A DNA stretch of 64,000 nt from contig NZ_CP067101.1 in the NCBI RefSeq assembly GCF_016616425.1, positions 2,356,001 through 2,420,000 on the forward strand, in the 5' to 3' direction. The translations under genes were made by a program, and so were the position numbers. Below are positions 17,251 to 25,677 of the stretch, piece after piece. Under the pieces are notes generated by a model that was given only the letters and a program-made list of their open reading frames with translations, ran no database searches and was not told the origin of the DNA. This stretch comes from Bradyrhizobium diazoefficiens (lineage in GTDB: Bacteria > Pseudomonadota > Alphaproteobacteria > Rhizobiales > Xanthobacteraceae). The number at the start of each line of letters is the position of its first letter. Within the stretch, counting starts at the first letter, position 1.

Positions 17251-18017
17251 CCATCGTCTCAGGCTTCGCCGACATCTCGATCTTTCAGCTCCTGCTGGTC
17301 GCAGCGATGGCGTTGTTTGCTTCGATCATCGGTGGTCTCGCAGGATATGGCACCGGCGCCCTGATGCCGCTGGTGCTGGTGCCGCTGGTCGGCGCCGAGC
17401 CGGTGGTGCCGATCATCGCGATCTCAGCAATGCTCACCAATTCGAGCCGTGCGCTCGCCTATATCCGCTACGCCGACCGCCGTCGCGCGCTGATCGTGCT
17501 CGCCTGCGCAGGCCTGACGACCGCGCTCGGCGCCTACGGCTACACACGCCTCACCAATACGGGCGCGGCGCTCGTGATCGGCACCATGCTGATCCTGAGC
17601 GTGCCGCTGCGCCGCGTGCTCCGCCGCCGAAGTGTGCGGATCGGCGACAGCGGCCTTGCCGCCGGCTCGGTCGGTTACGGCGTGCTCGTCGGCGGCACCT
17701 CCGGCTCCGGCGTGATCCTGCTCTCGCTGCTGATGGCTGCAGGCCTCGAAGGCGCCGCGGTGATCGCCACCGATGCGATGATCTCGCTCGGCACCGGCCT
17801 GATCAAGATCTCGGTGTTCGGCCTCGCCGGCGCGGTGACCGCGCAGGTGCTCGCCTTCGCGCTGCTGATCGGCGCCATCGCCATTCCCGGCGCGTTCCTG
17901 GCAAAGGCCTTCGTCGAGCGGATGCCGGTGCGCATCCACGCCGCGATCCTCGATGGCGCAGTGATCGCGGGCGGGCTGGTGATGATCTCGGCTGCGGTGA
18001 GGCAACTTGTCGGGTAG
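17247..18017 (+). CDS. TauE/SafE family sulfite/anion exporter
   Basis: A 256-residue integral membrane protein with about eight hydrophobic segments in two repeats, each starting with a G-rich loop (GGLAGYGTGALMPLVLV and GGTSGSGVILLSLLM). This is the TauE/SafE pattern of exporters for sulfite, sulfoacetate and similar anions; the substrate is unknown. It starts with GTG overlapping the stop of the cca gene (GTGA), so it is the last gene of the operon. The stop is followed by a repeat-rich region. Confidence 0.88.
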   Translation: MTIVSGFADISIFQLLLVAAMALFASIIGGLAGYGTGALMPLVLVPLVGAEPVVPIIAISAMLTNSSRALAYIRYADRRRALIVLACAGLTTALGAYGYTRLTNTGAALVIGTMLILSVPLRRVLRRRSVRIGDSGLAAGSVGYGVLVGGTSGSGVILLSLLMAAGLEGAAVIATDAMISLGTGLIKISVFGLAGAVTAQVLAFALLIGAIAIPGAFLAKAFVERMPVRIHAAILDGAVIAGGLVMISAAVRQLVG

Positions 18018-18139
18018 ATGGCCGCGGCCCGATCGGCATTCGCGCCCAGAGCACGGATCGAAGCTCGTCCAAGGCGTGAAACTCACAAACGCCGGCTTCC
18101 GATCCCAAACTGAACGTCGCCCGTTTCGCCGTCATTGGT

Positions 18140-18252
18140 GGCTTGTGACCCGTTGCCGAACACCGCATGGTCCATCCGTAGTTCGGCTCGCTGGGATTAA
18201 CCGGACAAAGCCTCCGTCCGAGCGTGATCGCCGCTTGTGACCCAAAGCCGAA
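18140..18252. repeat. pair of degenerate GCTTGTGACCC repeats
   Basis: The block GCTTGTGACCCGTTGCCGAAC near 18141 recurs as GCTTGTGACCCAAAGCCGAAC near 18233. Similar GACCC / CCGAAG wording reappears at 18831-18985 and 21047-21183. These look like decayed copies of a short mobile or palindromic element. No gene can be supported in the 254 bases between the TauE gene and the EF-G domain IV gene. Confidence 0.55.
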
Positions 18253-18271
18253 CGCGCGCCGCAAGACCCGA

Positions 18272-18646
18272 TCATTGCCGCTGTGCGATACCCGGACCGG
18301 CCATCCGCATGGCATCCCAGAAAGCGCCACGCGCCGCAAGACTGAACGTGCGCTGGGTCGAATCGATGTCATGATACTTCCCATCAATAAGCGTCACACG
18401 CAGATCGGTGACCGGGTGCCCAGCGAGAACACCCTTCTTTGACGCCTCCTGAATTCCTTCCTGCACGCCTTCGACTAATCTGATGGGAAGAATGTCGTCT
18501 GTTACGTTGTTGATAAACTGCACACCGGTGCCGCTCGGCATCGGTTCTAAGCGGAGACTGACGATAGCAAACTCGCCCCCGGCGCCGATCAGGTTTTTAT
18601 GAACAAATGTCGCCTCAGCCGAGCGTGTGATGATTTCGTACTGCAT
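18272..18646 (-). CDS. stand-alone elongation factor G domain IV protein
   Basis: A 124-residue protein that aligns by eye with domain IV of EF-G along its whole length: the opening YEIITRSAEATFVHKN resembles the EF-G stretch entering domain IV, GGEFAIVSLRLEP replaces GQYGHV, and RLVEGVQEGIQEASKKGVL with GHPVTDLRVTLIDGKYHDID closely follow the conserved end. No GTPase domain, P-loop or domain V is present or encoded nearby. The ATG has AGGA seven bases upstream, so this is a proper small gene rather than a decayed full-length copy. Domain IV mimics a tRNA anticodon arm, so a ribosome- or RNA-binding role is conceivable but unproven. Confidence 0.75.
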   Translation of the reverse strand: MQYEIITRSAEATFVHKNLIGAGGEFAIVSLRLEPMPSGTGVQFINNVTDDILPIRLVEGVQEGIQEASKKGVLAGHPVTDLRVTLIDGKYHDIDSTQRTFSLAARGAFWDAMRMAGPGIAQRQ

Positions 18647-19000
18647 GCGCGTTCCTACCGTGACCGTGAGGAAGACTGAAATAGGGCTGCATTCTATTCC
18701 GAACGCTTGCTCTTGGAGTGCCGGCGCGGGGAAACATCGTAGCGGCTGCGTTAAGGTTCGCGAAGAAGAGTAGAGGGTCCGACTTCCGCAATTGGCCATT
18801 GCTTCACTTGGTGCAATGTAGCGGCATGTCCGAGGTCTGGTGTAAACCCGAAGTGGCTGGCAGAGGGTCAAACTGACCCGATTGACCCATAGCCGACATC
18901 GGCCCGGCCGTTTGGCAAGGGGTAATTCTGGCTATACCTGCCCTTCCAGAATTGTGGCCTGACCCGATAAGATGCGCCTCCTGACCCCCAGGGGGAAGAT
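18647..19000. other. 354-base gene-free stretch with repeat remnants
   Basis: No convincing gene in either strand. The left part should hold the promoter of the EF-G domain IV gene. From about 18831 to 18985 the sequence carries several GACCC-containing blocks (AACTGACCCGATTGACCC, GGCCTGACCCGATAAG, CTCCTGACCC) related to the repeats at 18140-18252 and 21047-21183. The last ten bases, GGGGGAAGAT, are the ribosome site of the histidine kinase gene. Confidence 0.5.
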
Positions 19001-21046
19001 ATGGCGCGGCCATCAAAAACGAGAGGCAAGAGGAGCGCGGCGAAAACCCGCAAGGCGAACTCTATGGCCGGCCGCAAAAAGCCCATTAAAAATAGGCGCC
19101 GCATTTCTCCGATCTCCGACGTGGCCAAAGAGTTGCAGGAGGCCCGCGAGCAGCAGGCAGCGACGGCCGAGATATTGAAGGTGATCGCGAGTTCGCCCGA
19201 TGACGTGCGGTCGGTATTCGAGGCGATTGCGCAGAGCGCCAATCGCCTGCTCGATGGATTCTCGACGGCGGTCTTCCGCTTCGTTGACGATAGCGCGCAT
19301 TTGCAGGCTTTCACGCCAACCAACCCGGCCGCCGACGAGGCCATCCAAGCATCCTTTCCCCGGCCGGTGCACGATTTTGAACCGTTCCGGCTGGCACGCC
19401 ACGGACAACCTGTCCCAATCTCCGACATCGAAACGATCGCGCACCCGCAGATCAAGGACGTCGCGCGGCGGCGCGGCTTCCGCAGCATGCTGGCCGTGCC
19501 TCTGATGGGCAGCGGCGCACCAATTGGCATGATCATCGTCACGCGCCGGAAAACCGGCTTATTCGCGTGCCACCACGTCCAGTTGTTGCAAACGTTCGCC
19601 AACCAAGCGGTAATCGCCATCGAAAACGCGCGGCTGTTCAACGAGACCCAGGAGGCGCTGGAGCGGCAGACCGCGACGGCTGAAGTGCTGCAAGTCATAT
19701 CCAGTTCGCCTGGCGAGCTTGGGCCGGTGTTCGAGGCCATGCTGGAAAATGCCGTGCGCATCTGCCGCGCCAGTTTTGGGACGCTGCTCCTGTACGAAGG
19801 CGACAGGTTGCGGCGGGTGGCGCGAATGGCCGCGCAAAACGTGCCGCAATTGTATGCGCCCGACCAGGAAACGCCGCCACACTTCATCGCGCCGTTTGAT
19901 GGGGCGCCTTCGCTGCGGCGCCTCGTCGAGACCAAGGCGCTGGTTCACATCGCCGATATTGCGACAGAGCATCCGGACGATCTGATCTACAAGGTCGCCG
20001 CAGCCCGCACCATTCTGATTGTACCGATGCTCAAGGAGAGCGAGCTTGTCGGCGCCTTTGCCGTCTACCGCAAGGAGGTGCAAGAGTTCAGCGATAAGCA
20101 GGTCGAGTTGCTGGAAAATTTTGCGGCCCAAGCGGTGATCGCCATCGAGAACACGCGGCTGCTCAACGAACTACGCATGCGCACGCGAGAGCTGTCGCAA
20201 TCCCTCGACGACCTCCGTACCGCTCAGGATCGTCTGGTGCAGACGGAAAAACTCGCTTCGCTCGGCCAGCTCACCGCCGGCATCGCGCATGAGATCAAGA
20301 ACCCGCTCAACTTCGTCAACAATTTCGCGGCGCTGTCGGCGGAACTGACCGACGAGCTGAACGATCTGCTCAAACGCGCCGCGCTGACTGACAAGATGCA
20401 GGAGGAGGTCGATGAGTTGACCAGATTGCTGCAGGAAAACCTGCAGAAGGTGGTGCAGCATGGCCAGCGCGCAGACTCCATTGTCAAGAACATGCTGCTG
20501 CATTCGCGCGAGGGAAGCGGCGAGCAGCGGGCTGCCGATATCAATGCAATCGTCGAGGGCAGCCTCAATCTCGCCTATCACGGCGCGCGAGCAGAGAAGT
20601 CAGGCTTCACCATCACGCTGCGGCAGAACCTGGACCCGCGCGCTGGAGCGGTCGAGCTGTATCCGCAGGAGATCACACGGGCGCTGCTCAATCTAATTTC
20701 CAACGGCTTCTATGCCGCGACTAGGCGCAAGGTCGAAACGGGCGACGAGAGCTTTGAACCAGTTCTCAGCGCTTCCACGAGGAACCTTGGCACGACAGTC
20801 GAAATCCGTATTCGCGACAACGGCACCGGCATCCTGCCTGAAGTCCGCGAAAAGATGTTCAATCCTTTCTTCACCACAAAGCCGACAGGGGAAGGAACGG
20901 GGCTCGGACTCTCGATGACCCATGACATCATCGTCAAGCAGCACGGGGGCCGGATCGACGTCGAGACTGAGCCTGGCGTCTTTACCGAGTTCATCATTAC
21001 GCTGCCGCGCGACAACAGCATTGCCAGCTGCCCGAGGTCCGAATGA
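19001..21046 (+). CDS. soluble sensor histidine kinase with two GAF domains
   Basis: A 681-residue protein. A very basic N-terminal 36 residues precede two similar GAF modules (about 50-210 and 225-385, each introduced by QTATAEVLQVISSSPGE-type wording), a coiled linker, a HisKA-like region with GIAHEIKNPLNFVNNF (phospho-accepting His near 429) and an HATPase with N box LLNLISNG, G1 DNGTGI, F box NPFFTTKP and G2 GEGTGLGLS. No membrane segment. No response regulator lies nearby, so it is an orphan kinase. GGGGGAAG precedes the ATG. The ligand of the GAF domains is unknown. Confidence 0.9.
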   Translation: MARPSKTRGKRSAAKTRKANSMAGRKKPIKNRRRISPISDVAKELQEAREQQAATAEILKVIASSPDDVRSVFEAIAQSANRLLDGFSTAVFRFVDDSAHLQAFTPTNPAADEAIQASFPRPVHDFEPFRLARHGQPVPISDIETIAHPQIKDVARRRGFRSMLAVPLMGSGAPIGMIIVTRRKTGLFACHHVQLLQTFANQAVIAIENARLFNETQEALERQTATAEVLQVISSSPGELGPVFEAMLENAVRICRASFGTLLLYEGDRLRRVARMAAQNVPQLYAPDQETPPHFIAPFDGAPSLRRLVETKALVHIADIATEHPDDLIYKVAAARTILIVPMLKESELVGAFAVYRKEVQEFSDKQVELLENFAAQAVIAIENTRLLNELRMRTRELSQSLDDLRTAQDRLVQTEKLASLGQLTAGIAHEIKNPLNFVNNFAALSAELTDELNDLLKRAALTDKMQEEVDELTRLLQENLQKVVQHGQRADSIVKNMLLHSREGSGEQRAADINAIVEGSLNLAYHGARAEKSGFTITLRQNLDPRAGAVELYPQEITRALLNLISNGFYAATRRKVETGDESFEPVLSASTRNLGTTVEIRIRDNGTGILPEVREKMFNPFFTTKPTGEGTGLGLSMTHDIIVKQHGGRIDVETEPGVFTEFIITLPRDNSIASCPRSE

Positions 21047-21183
21047 CCGCTTATGGCCCGATGCTGCCATGCTAGGTGCTGCTCCGAACGTCGGCTGTCG
21101 AGTGCAGATCGGAAGTGGCTTGCCGGAGCTGACACCGCCGGTTTTGAGCCGAAGCCGACGTCACCTCTCCCATCGCTCGGTCT
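21047..21183. repeat. degenerate repeats between kinase and cyclase genes
   Basis: This gap between two converging genes has CCGAATGACCGCTTATGGCC, CGAACGTCGGCTGTCG and TTTTGAGCCGAAGCCGACG, which are decayed versions of the same short element as at 18140-18252. No reading frame is supported. It may also hold terminators for the kinase and the cyclase genes, though no clean GC stem with a T-run is visible. Confidence 0.5.
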
Positions 21184-22497
21184 TTAACGTTCGGCTGCGA
21201 ATATCCGCCACTCGCCCGGGATGCCCTTGAGGGATTGGTTACCGCGGTCGTTGAAGCGCAATCCCGAGCCGGCCACCAGGTCTTTGACCGTGCTCGAGAC
21301 CAAAACCTCGCTCCGACCGGCAAGCGCCGCAATCCGCGCGCCTATGTGAACAGCGATACCGCCAACATCGTCGCCGATCATTTCGCACTCGCCTGTATGA
21401 AGTCCAGCACGGATCTCTATGCCGAGCGGCTTGATCTCGTCCGCGATGGCACAAGCGCAGCGGACGCCACGCGCCGGGCCGTCAAAAGTTACGAGAAAGC
21501 CATCGCCGGTCGTCTTCACCTCGCGGCCACGGAAGCGGGCAAGCAGGCGCCGGATCGTAGCGTGATGGTCATCGAGCAGATTGCGCCAGCGCTGGTCGCC
21601 GAGGCTTGCAGCCTTCTCCGTCGAGCCGACGATATCGGTGAACAGGACGGTCGCCAGGACGCGATCCGCCTCGATGCGCGCCGGTGCGCCGGTGAGGAAT
21701 TCTTCTATCGCGTCCGAGATCTTTTCTGCGCCGACGCCCACGTAGAATATATGATCGACTCCCGGAAGCTCGACCAGCTTGGCACCCGGAATGTTGGCGG
21801 CTACGTCGCGCCCACCGGCGATATCGACGACCTGATCTTCTGTGCGGTGAAGCACGAGCGTCGGTACCCTGACCGCTGGAAGGATGCCGCTGATGTCGAT
21901 CTGGCTGTTCATGCGCATCAGCGCGGTCACCGCGGCCGGGCTGGCACCGAGGCGTTCGTTGCGACCCCACCATTGTCGGAATGCAGCGTCGTTGCCGCGC
22001 GACGGCGCAAATCGATGGACACTATCACCGGTGCCCCAGGCTTTTTCGACATACCCAAAGAAGCTTGCGAGGGCCTCCTCCGTCGGAAACCAATGAGAGA
22101 AGCGGGAAAAGCTGCCGTACAATACCAGCGTTCGGCAACGCTCGGGATAGCTTGCTGCAAACAACACAGACAGGGGCGCGCCTTCCGAAATCCCGAGCAG
22201 CGCTGCCTGCTCCATACCGGTAGCATCCATGACCGCACGGAGGTCGTCCATGCGTACGTCGAGGCCGGGCAGCTCGGTGACGCGATCGGACCCGCCGGTA
22301 CCGCGCTTGTCGAAGGTCACTACTCGGGCATAGCCACCCATGCGACGGAGGAACCGCGCAAAGTCGGGCTGGTCCCAGTAGTTCTCAACGTTCGACACAA
22401 ATCCCGGAACGATCACCACATTGATCGGCCCCGCACCAAAGATCTGATAGGCGATGTGGACATCGCCGCTTTTTGCGTATTGCGTAACCGGCTGCAT
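21184..22497 (-). CDS. alpha/beta-hydrolase - class III adenylate cyclase fusion
   Basis: A 437-residue protein. Residues about 1-265 are an alpha/beta hydrolase: oxyanion region VIVPGFVSNVE, nucleophile elbow GISEGAP with the Ser near 97, and a late HIF histidine. Residues about 280-437 are a class III cyclase domain: FTDIVGST with the first metal Asp, VKTTGDGFL with the adenine-selecting Lys and second Asp, and HIGARI. In the last motif the usual transition-state Asn is His. The same fusion is known in Mycobacterium tuberculosis Rv1900c. The ATG at 22497 begins a natural hydrolase N terminus; upstream in-frame codons are probably non-coding. Confidence 0.87.
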   Translation of the reverse strand: MQPVTQYAKSGDVHIAYQIFGAGPINVVIVPGFVSNVENYWDQPDFARFLRRMGGYARVVTFDKRGTGGSDRVTELPGLDVRMDDLRAVMDATGMEQAALLGISEGAPLSVLFAASYPERCRTLVLYGSFSRFSHWFPTEEALASFFGYVEKAWGTGDSVHRFAPSRGNDAAFRQWWGRNERLGASPAAVTALMRMNSQIDISGILPAVRVPTLVLHRTEDQVVDIAGGRDVAANIPGAKLVELPGVDHIFYVGVGAEKISDAIEEFLTGAPARIEADRVLATVLFTDIVGSTEKAASLGDQRWRNLLDDHHATIRRLLARFRGREVKTTGDGFLVTFDGPARGVRCACAIADEIKPLGIEIRAGLHTGECEMIGDDVGGIAVHIGARIAALAGRSEVLVSSTVKDLVAGSGLRFNDRGNQSLKGIPGEWRIFAAER

Positions 22498-22700
22498 GGA
22501 TGTTCCCGCTGGCTCGCCCGGTTCTCCCTGGGGAATTGCAAAACTGGCCTGACGAGCAAGAAACAGCAAGTGCCGTGATGTAAGGAACACGCGTTTTGGC
22601 TACTGCGAGGCGGTCCGACGAGCCCGGGTATCCGCTTTTCAGAAGGTGAGCCGAACAGGTTATTCGCTCCGCCGAAGGCAGTCTTGACCCGCAAGCCAAC

Positions 22701-23243
22701 TTAGCTCGACGAAATCGAACGGAGCCTCGGCTTAGTCCGTTTGTGGATCGGGCCTCCTGGCACATACCATCCGGCTTTTTTGCGCACGGTTGGATTTTCA
22801 TCACGTTGCTGGGCAGCGGCAATTGCCGCAGCGGCAAGTGCATTGGTGTGGACGAATTGTCCGACCACTTCAATTGCCATTGCGCGCACATGCGCATCGG
22901 GGTCGCACTCAAGCAGTTTCATCGCCTTTGGAAGCACCTCAGCTTCCTCGGGCCTGCAGGTCCCTTCCTTGCACCGGTCGCACGTCAATGTGTGCAAGGC
23001 GGAGCATCTGACCCGCTCATCGCCATCGTTCAGCATACCGATTAAATCGGAGAGAGTATCGGCCGACAGATACCGGTCGAGAAACCTGCAACAATGTAAG
23101 CGGACATCAGGATTATCGTGCCACAGCCCGGCGCGCACCGCAGAAAGTGCCTGTATCCCAACATCGAGCAATACCCGATAGGCGTTAGGCGCCTTGTACG
23201 GGAATGCGAGTTCTCCAATGATCTGATGGTACTCTGCCAACAT
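22701..23243 (-). CDS. HEAT-repeat protein
   Basis: A 180-residue soluble protein made largely of paired helices: NPDVRLHCCRFLDRYL, DERVRCSALHTLTCDRC and DAHVRAMAIEVVGQFV each resemble a HEAT repeat, followed by a fourth one, NPTVRKKAGWYV. HEAT arrays bind proteins; no partner can be named. Cys residues (CDRCKEGTC) between repeats two and three could bind a metal. The ATG at 23243 is used; the frame is open to 23414, but those 57 residues look non-coding and include a tandem duplication. The gene lies in the accessory-looking 18-23.4 kb stretch. Confidence 0.65.
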   Translation of the reverse strand: MLAEYHQIIGELAFPYKAPNAYRVLLDVGIQALSAVRAGLWHDNPDVRLHCCRFLDRYLSADTLSDLIGMLNDGDERVRCSALHTLTCDRCKEGTCRPEEAEVLPKAMKLLECDPDAHVRAMAIEVVGQFVHTNALAAAAIAAAQQRDENPTVRKKAGWYVPGGPIHKRTKPRLRSISSS

Positions 23244-23365
23244 GTCATAGACCCGCCAAGGCTGTGAAATGTTGTCAGGAATACCATGCCGCGGCGCTTC
23301 TTTCCATATCCAGCGCTTCCGCTTATGGCCTTTGCGGCATCCAGTGATGCCCACTATTGCTCCGT

Positions 23366-23395
23366 TATTTTGAGAGAAGCTATTTTGAGAGAAGC
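23366..23395. repeat. perfect 15-base tandem duplication
   Basis: TATTTTGAGAGAAGC occurs twice head to tail. Fifteen bases equal five codons, and read on the minus strand in the HEAT gene frame it would encode two FSQN-type units. It therefore lies either in the leader or in an extended N terminus of the HEAT-repeat gene. A partial copy (GAGAGAAGCTA) occurs near 23697. Confidence 0.85.
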
Positions 23396-23454
23396 GGGCA
23401 TCAGGCGCCGGCATTGAGCACTCCGATCTAACGAGGATGCGGCCTCAAGCGTGC

Positions 23455-23670
23455 CTACTCCTCGTCTTCGTCCTCGTCATCCTCATCGTCGTCCTCTTCC
23501 TCCTCTTCCTCCTCCAGGCACTCGAGCACGGCGAGCGGCAGCGTCTCGCGAAACAGGTCGCCTTCCACGCCCATCCAGAGACAGATCACCTCGTCGCCCT
23601 TCACTTCCGCAACCGTCAGCGGCTGCCCGCCGGATTTCAACATCACGATATCGCCGGCCTTCAATTCCAT
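23455..23670 (-). CDS. DUF2158 (YodC-like) small protein with acidic tail
   Basis: A 71-residue protein. The first 50 residues (MELKAGDIVMLKSGGQPLTV, then CLWMGVEGDLFRETLP) are the DUF2158 fold of the YodC family. It is followed by a run of about 20 Glu and Asp residues to the C terminus, which family members usually lack. GAAAGGAC lies before the ATG. The function of the family is unknown. The acidic tail could mimic nucleic acid or bind a basic partner. The gene stands alone. Confidence 0.8.
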   Translation of the reverse strand: MELKAGDIVMLKSGGQPLTVAEVKGDEVICLWMGVEGDLFRETLPLAVLECLEEEEEEEDDDEDDEDEDEE

Positions 23671-24020
23671 GGATGGTCCTTTCGGGGGTGATTGACGAGA
23701 GAAGCTAGCAAGTCGGCATGACATGCCGATCACGGGATCCAGGATCAGTAGACGTGCTGCGACAGCGTGCATCCGCTGCCGGACTGCTGAAACGCCGATG
23801 GTGAAGCTTCAAGTCGGTCCGGTGCGATTGCGAAAGGCAGGAGCGCCTATTCGACGGATTGCGCAGGATCTGCGCCGTTCCATGCGCCGCGACGATGGCA
23901 TTATGCTCCTGTTTTGCCCGACGCTTCAAACGGATTTCGTAAGATCCGTAAGTCTTTGATTTTGCAGCGGCCGGCTACTGTGCATGGGGTTGTTTTTCAA
24001 TATTTTGTCTGGAGGCCTGC
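23671..24020. other. 350-base gene-free stretch with a repeated 33-base block
   Basis: No gene is supported here. It holds the promoter region of the DUF2158 gene and the 3' side of the HAD gene. At 23975-24007 is a block around TGCATGGGGTTGTTTTTCAA that recurs with a few changes at 60507-60539. Blocks with this wording are, by recollection, common between genes in Bradyrhizobium. A CGGATTTCGTAAGATCCG inverted pair sits near 23931-23948. Confidence 0.5.
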
Positions 24021-24773
24021 TCAGGGCCGGCCCGGCACCAGTTCGGTCAGCGAGCGGATGATCCGGTCGGGCTTGACGGTCGAGCCTTCGGGCAGGCCGT
24101 CGCCATGGACGTCGATCCAGATCGAATAGATGCCGAGGCGCTGCGGCGTCACGACTTCCCATTCCAGATTGTCGCCGATCATCCAGGTGTCCTCGGCGGA
24201 GACGCCGAGTGCGTCCATCGCGTGCAGATAGGCGCGCTCCTCGGGCTTGCCGAAACCGTGCTCGCCCTCGATCTGGATGTGATGGAAGCGGTGCGCCAGC
24301 TCGAAACGCTCGACCTTGGCGCGCTGGGTGTCGGCGGCACCGTTGGTCACCAGCGCAAGCTTGATGCCGAGCGCCTTCAATTCGTCGATCGCCTCGTGCG
24401 CGCCGGGGAAGACGAACATCTCCTCCTCGCGATAGGAGGTGAAGCGGTCGGCGAGGCGAACGGCAAGATCGTCGGGCAGGGCGCGGTGGCCGGCGGCCGC
24501 GAGTGCGGCAAAACCGCCCTTGACGGTGAGCTGCCGTGCCTCGGCGAGTTTCATCCGCCATGCGGCTTCCGCGTTCGCCCAAAAGTTTCGTGCGAAGGAC
24601 AGCACTGCGGCTGCGACCTGTTGCGGTGGCAACGGCGCAAGCTCCTCGGCAAACTCGTTCGCGACCGCGTTCCAGGCGATCTCGGGCCGGCCATAGGCCG
24701 ACAGGATGGTGTCGTCCATGTCGATCAGCATGGCGCGGGGCAGCGGCTTCGAGGCGGGCTTCATCGTCGTCAT
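24021..24773 (-). CDS. HAD-superfamily hydrolase
   Basis: A 250-residue cytoplasmic phosphohydrolase. Motif [11 protein letters not shown] gives the nucleophile Asp, ALVTNGAAD is motif [16 protein letters not shown] carries the motif III Lys and [10 protein letters not shown] holds the motif IV aspartate. A helical cap lies between motifs I and II, as in the HAD-IA group. The substrate is unknown. The ATG at 24773 overlaps the TGA of hemF (ATGA), so it is chosen over a GTG two codons earlier. It is the last gene of the operon trmL-queE-hemF-HAD. Confidence 0.88.
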   Translation of the reverse strand: MTTMKPASKPLPRAMLIDMDDTILSAYGRPEIAWNAVANEFAEELAPLPPQQVAAAVLSFARNFWANAEAAWRMKLAEARQLTVKGGFAALAAAGHRALPDDLAVRLADRFTSYREEEMFVFPGAHEAIDELKALGIKLALVTNGAADTQRAKVERFELAHRFHHIQIEGEHGFGKPEERAYLHAMDALGVSAEDTWMIGDNLEWEVVTPQRLGIYSIWIDVHGDGLPEGSTVKPDRIIRSLTELVPGRP

Positions 24774-25663
24774 GGCCACTTCACCTCCGGCGGCATCGAC
24801 GACAGGATAGAGTCGACATTGCCGCCGGTCTTCAGCCCGAAGATGGTGCCGCGATCGTAGAGCAGGTTGAACTCGACATAGCGGCCGCGCCGGATCAATT
24901 GCTCCTCGCGGTCGGCGGCGGTCCAGGGGCTGGCGAAATTGCGCCTGACGATCTCAGGATAGAGCTTCAGGAAGGCGCGGCCGACGTCCTGGGTGAAGGC
25001 GAGGTCGGCGTCCCAGTCGCCGCTGTCGTGCCAGTCGTAGAAGATGCCGCCGATGCCGCGCGCCTCCTTGCGGTGCGGCAGGTAGAAATACTCGTCGCAC
25101 CATTTCTTGTACTTGTCGTAATCGGCAACCCCGCTGTGTTGGTTGCAGGCCTCTTTCATCGCGGCGTGGAAGGCGAGCGTGTCGGGATCGTCCTGGGTGC
25201 GCCGGCGGTCCAGCACCGGCGTGAGATCGGCGCCGCCGCCGAACCAGGCTTTCGTGGTGACGACGAAGCGGGTGTTCATGTGCACGGCGGGCACGTGCGG
25301 ATTGCGCAGGTGCGCGATCAGCGAGATGCCCGAGATCCAGAATTTCGGGTCCTCCGCGGCGCCGGGAATCTGGGCGCGAAATTCGGGCGCGAATTCGCCG
25401 TGCACGGTCGAGCAATGCACGCCGACCTTCTCGAACAGGCGGCCATGCATCATCGACATCACGCCGCCACCGCCCGCCGCGCCGGTATGATCGGTCCGCT
25501 GCCAGGGCGTGCGTACGAAGCGTCCGGCTTCGCCCGGATAGAGATTTTGCGGCGCGTCGTCCTCGAGCCGCTCGAAGCTCGCGCAGATCTCGTCGCGCAA
25601 GGCTTCGAACCAGGCGCGGGCGCGGGTCTTGCGGTCTTCGATCGTCGAAATGTCCATCTGCAT
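24770..25663 (-). CDS. hemF: oxygen-dependent coproporphyrinogen III oxidase
   Basis: A 297-residue enzyme of haem synthesis that converts coproporphyrinogen III to protoporphyrinogen IX with O2. The family signatures are clear: [42 protein letters not shown] and GIGGIFYDW. Length is normal. The start is either of two in-frame ATGs six bases apart (25663 or 25657). The gene starts 15 bases after queE ends and overlaps the HAD gene. Its location opposite the cytochrome bc1 operon fits shared demand for haem. Confidence 0.95.
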   Translation of the reverse strand: MQMDISTIEDRKTRARAWFEALRDEICASFERLEDDAPQNLYPGEAGRFVRTPWQRTDHTGAAGGGGVMSMMHGRLFEKVGVHCSTVHGEFAPEFRAQIPGAAEDPKFWISGISLIAHLRNPHVPAVHMNTRFVVTTKAWFGGGADLTPVLDRRRTQDDPDTLAFHAAMKEACNQHSGVADYDKYKKWCDEYFYLPHRKEARGIGGIFYDWHDSGDWDADLAFTQDVGRAFLKLYPEIVRRNFASPWTAADREEQLIRRGRYVEFNLLYDRGTIFGLKTGGNVDSILSSMPPEVKWP

Positions 25664-25677
25664 GCGAGGGTCGCGTC

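Noticed and set aside
23671..24020. Short frames in the gap between DUF2158 and HAD genes
   Set aside because: None has a ribosome site, codon-position pattern or recognisable product, and the stretch contains repeat blocks.
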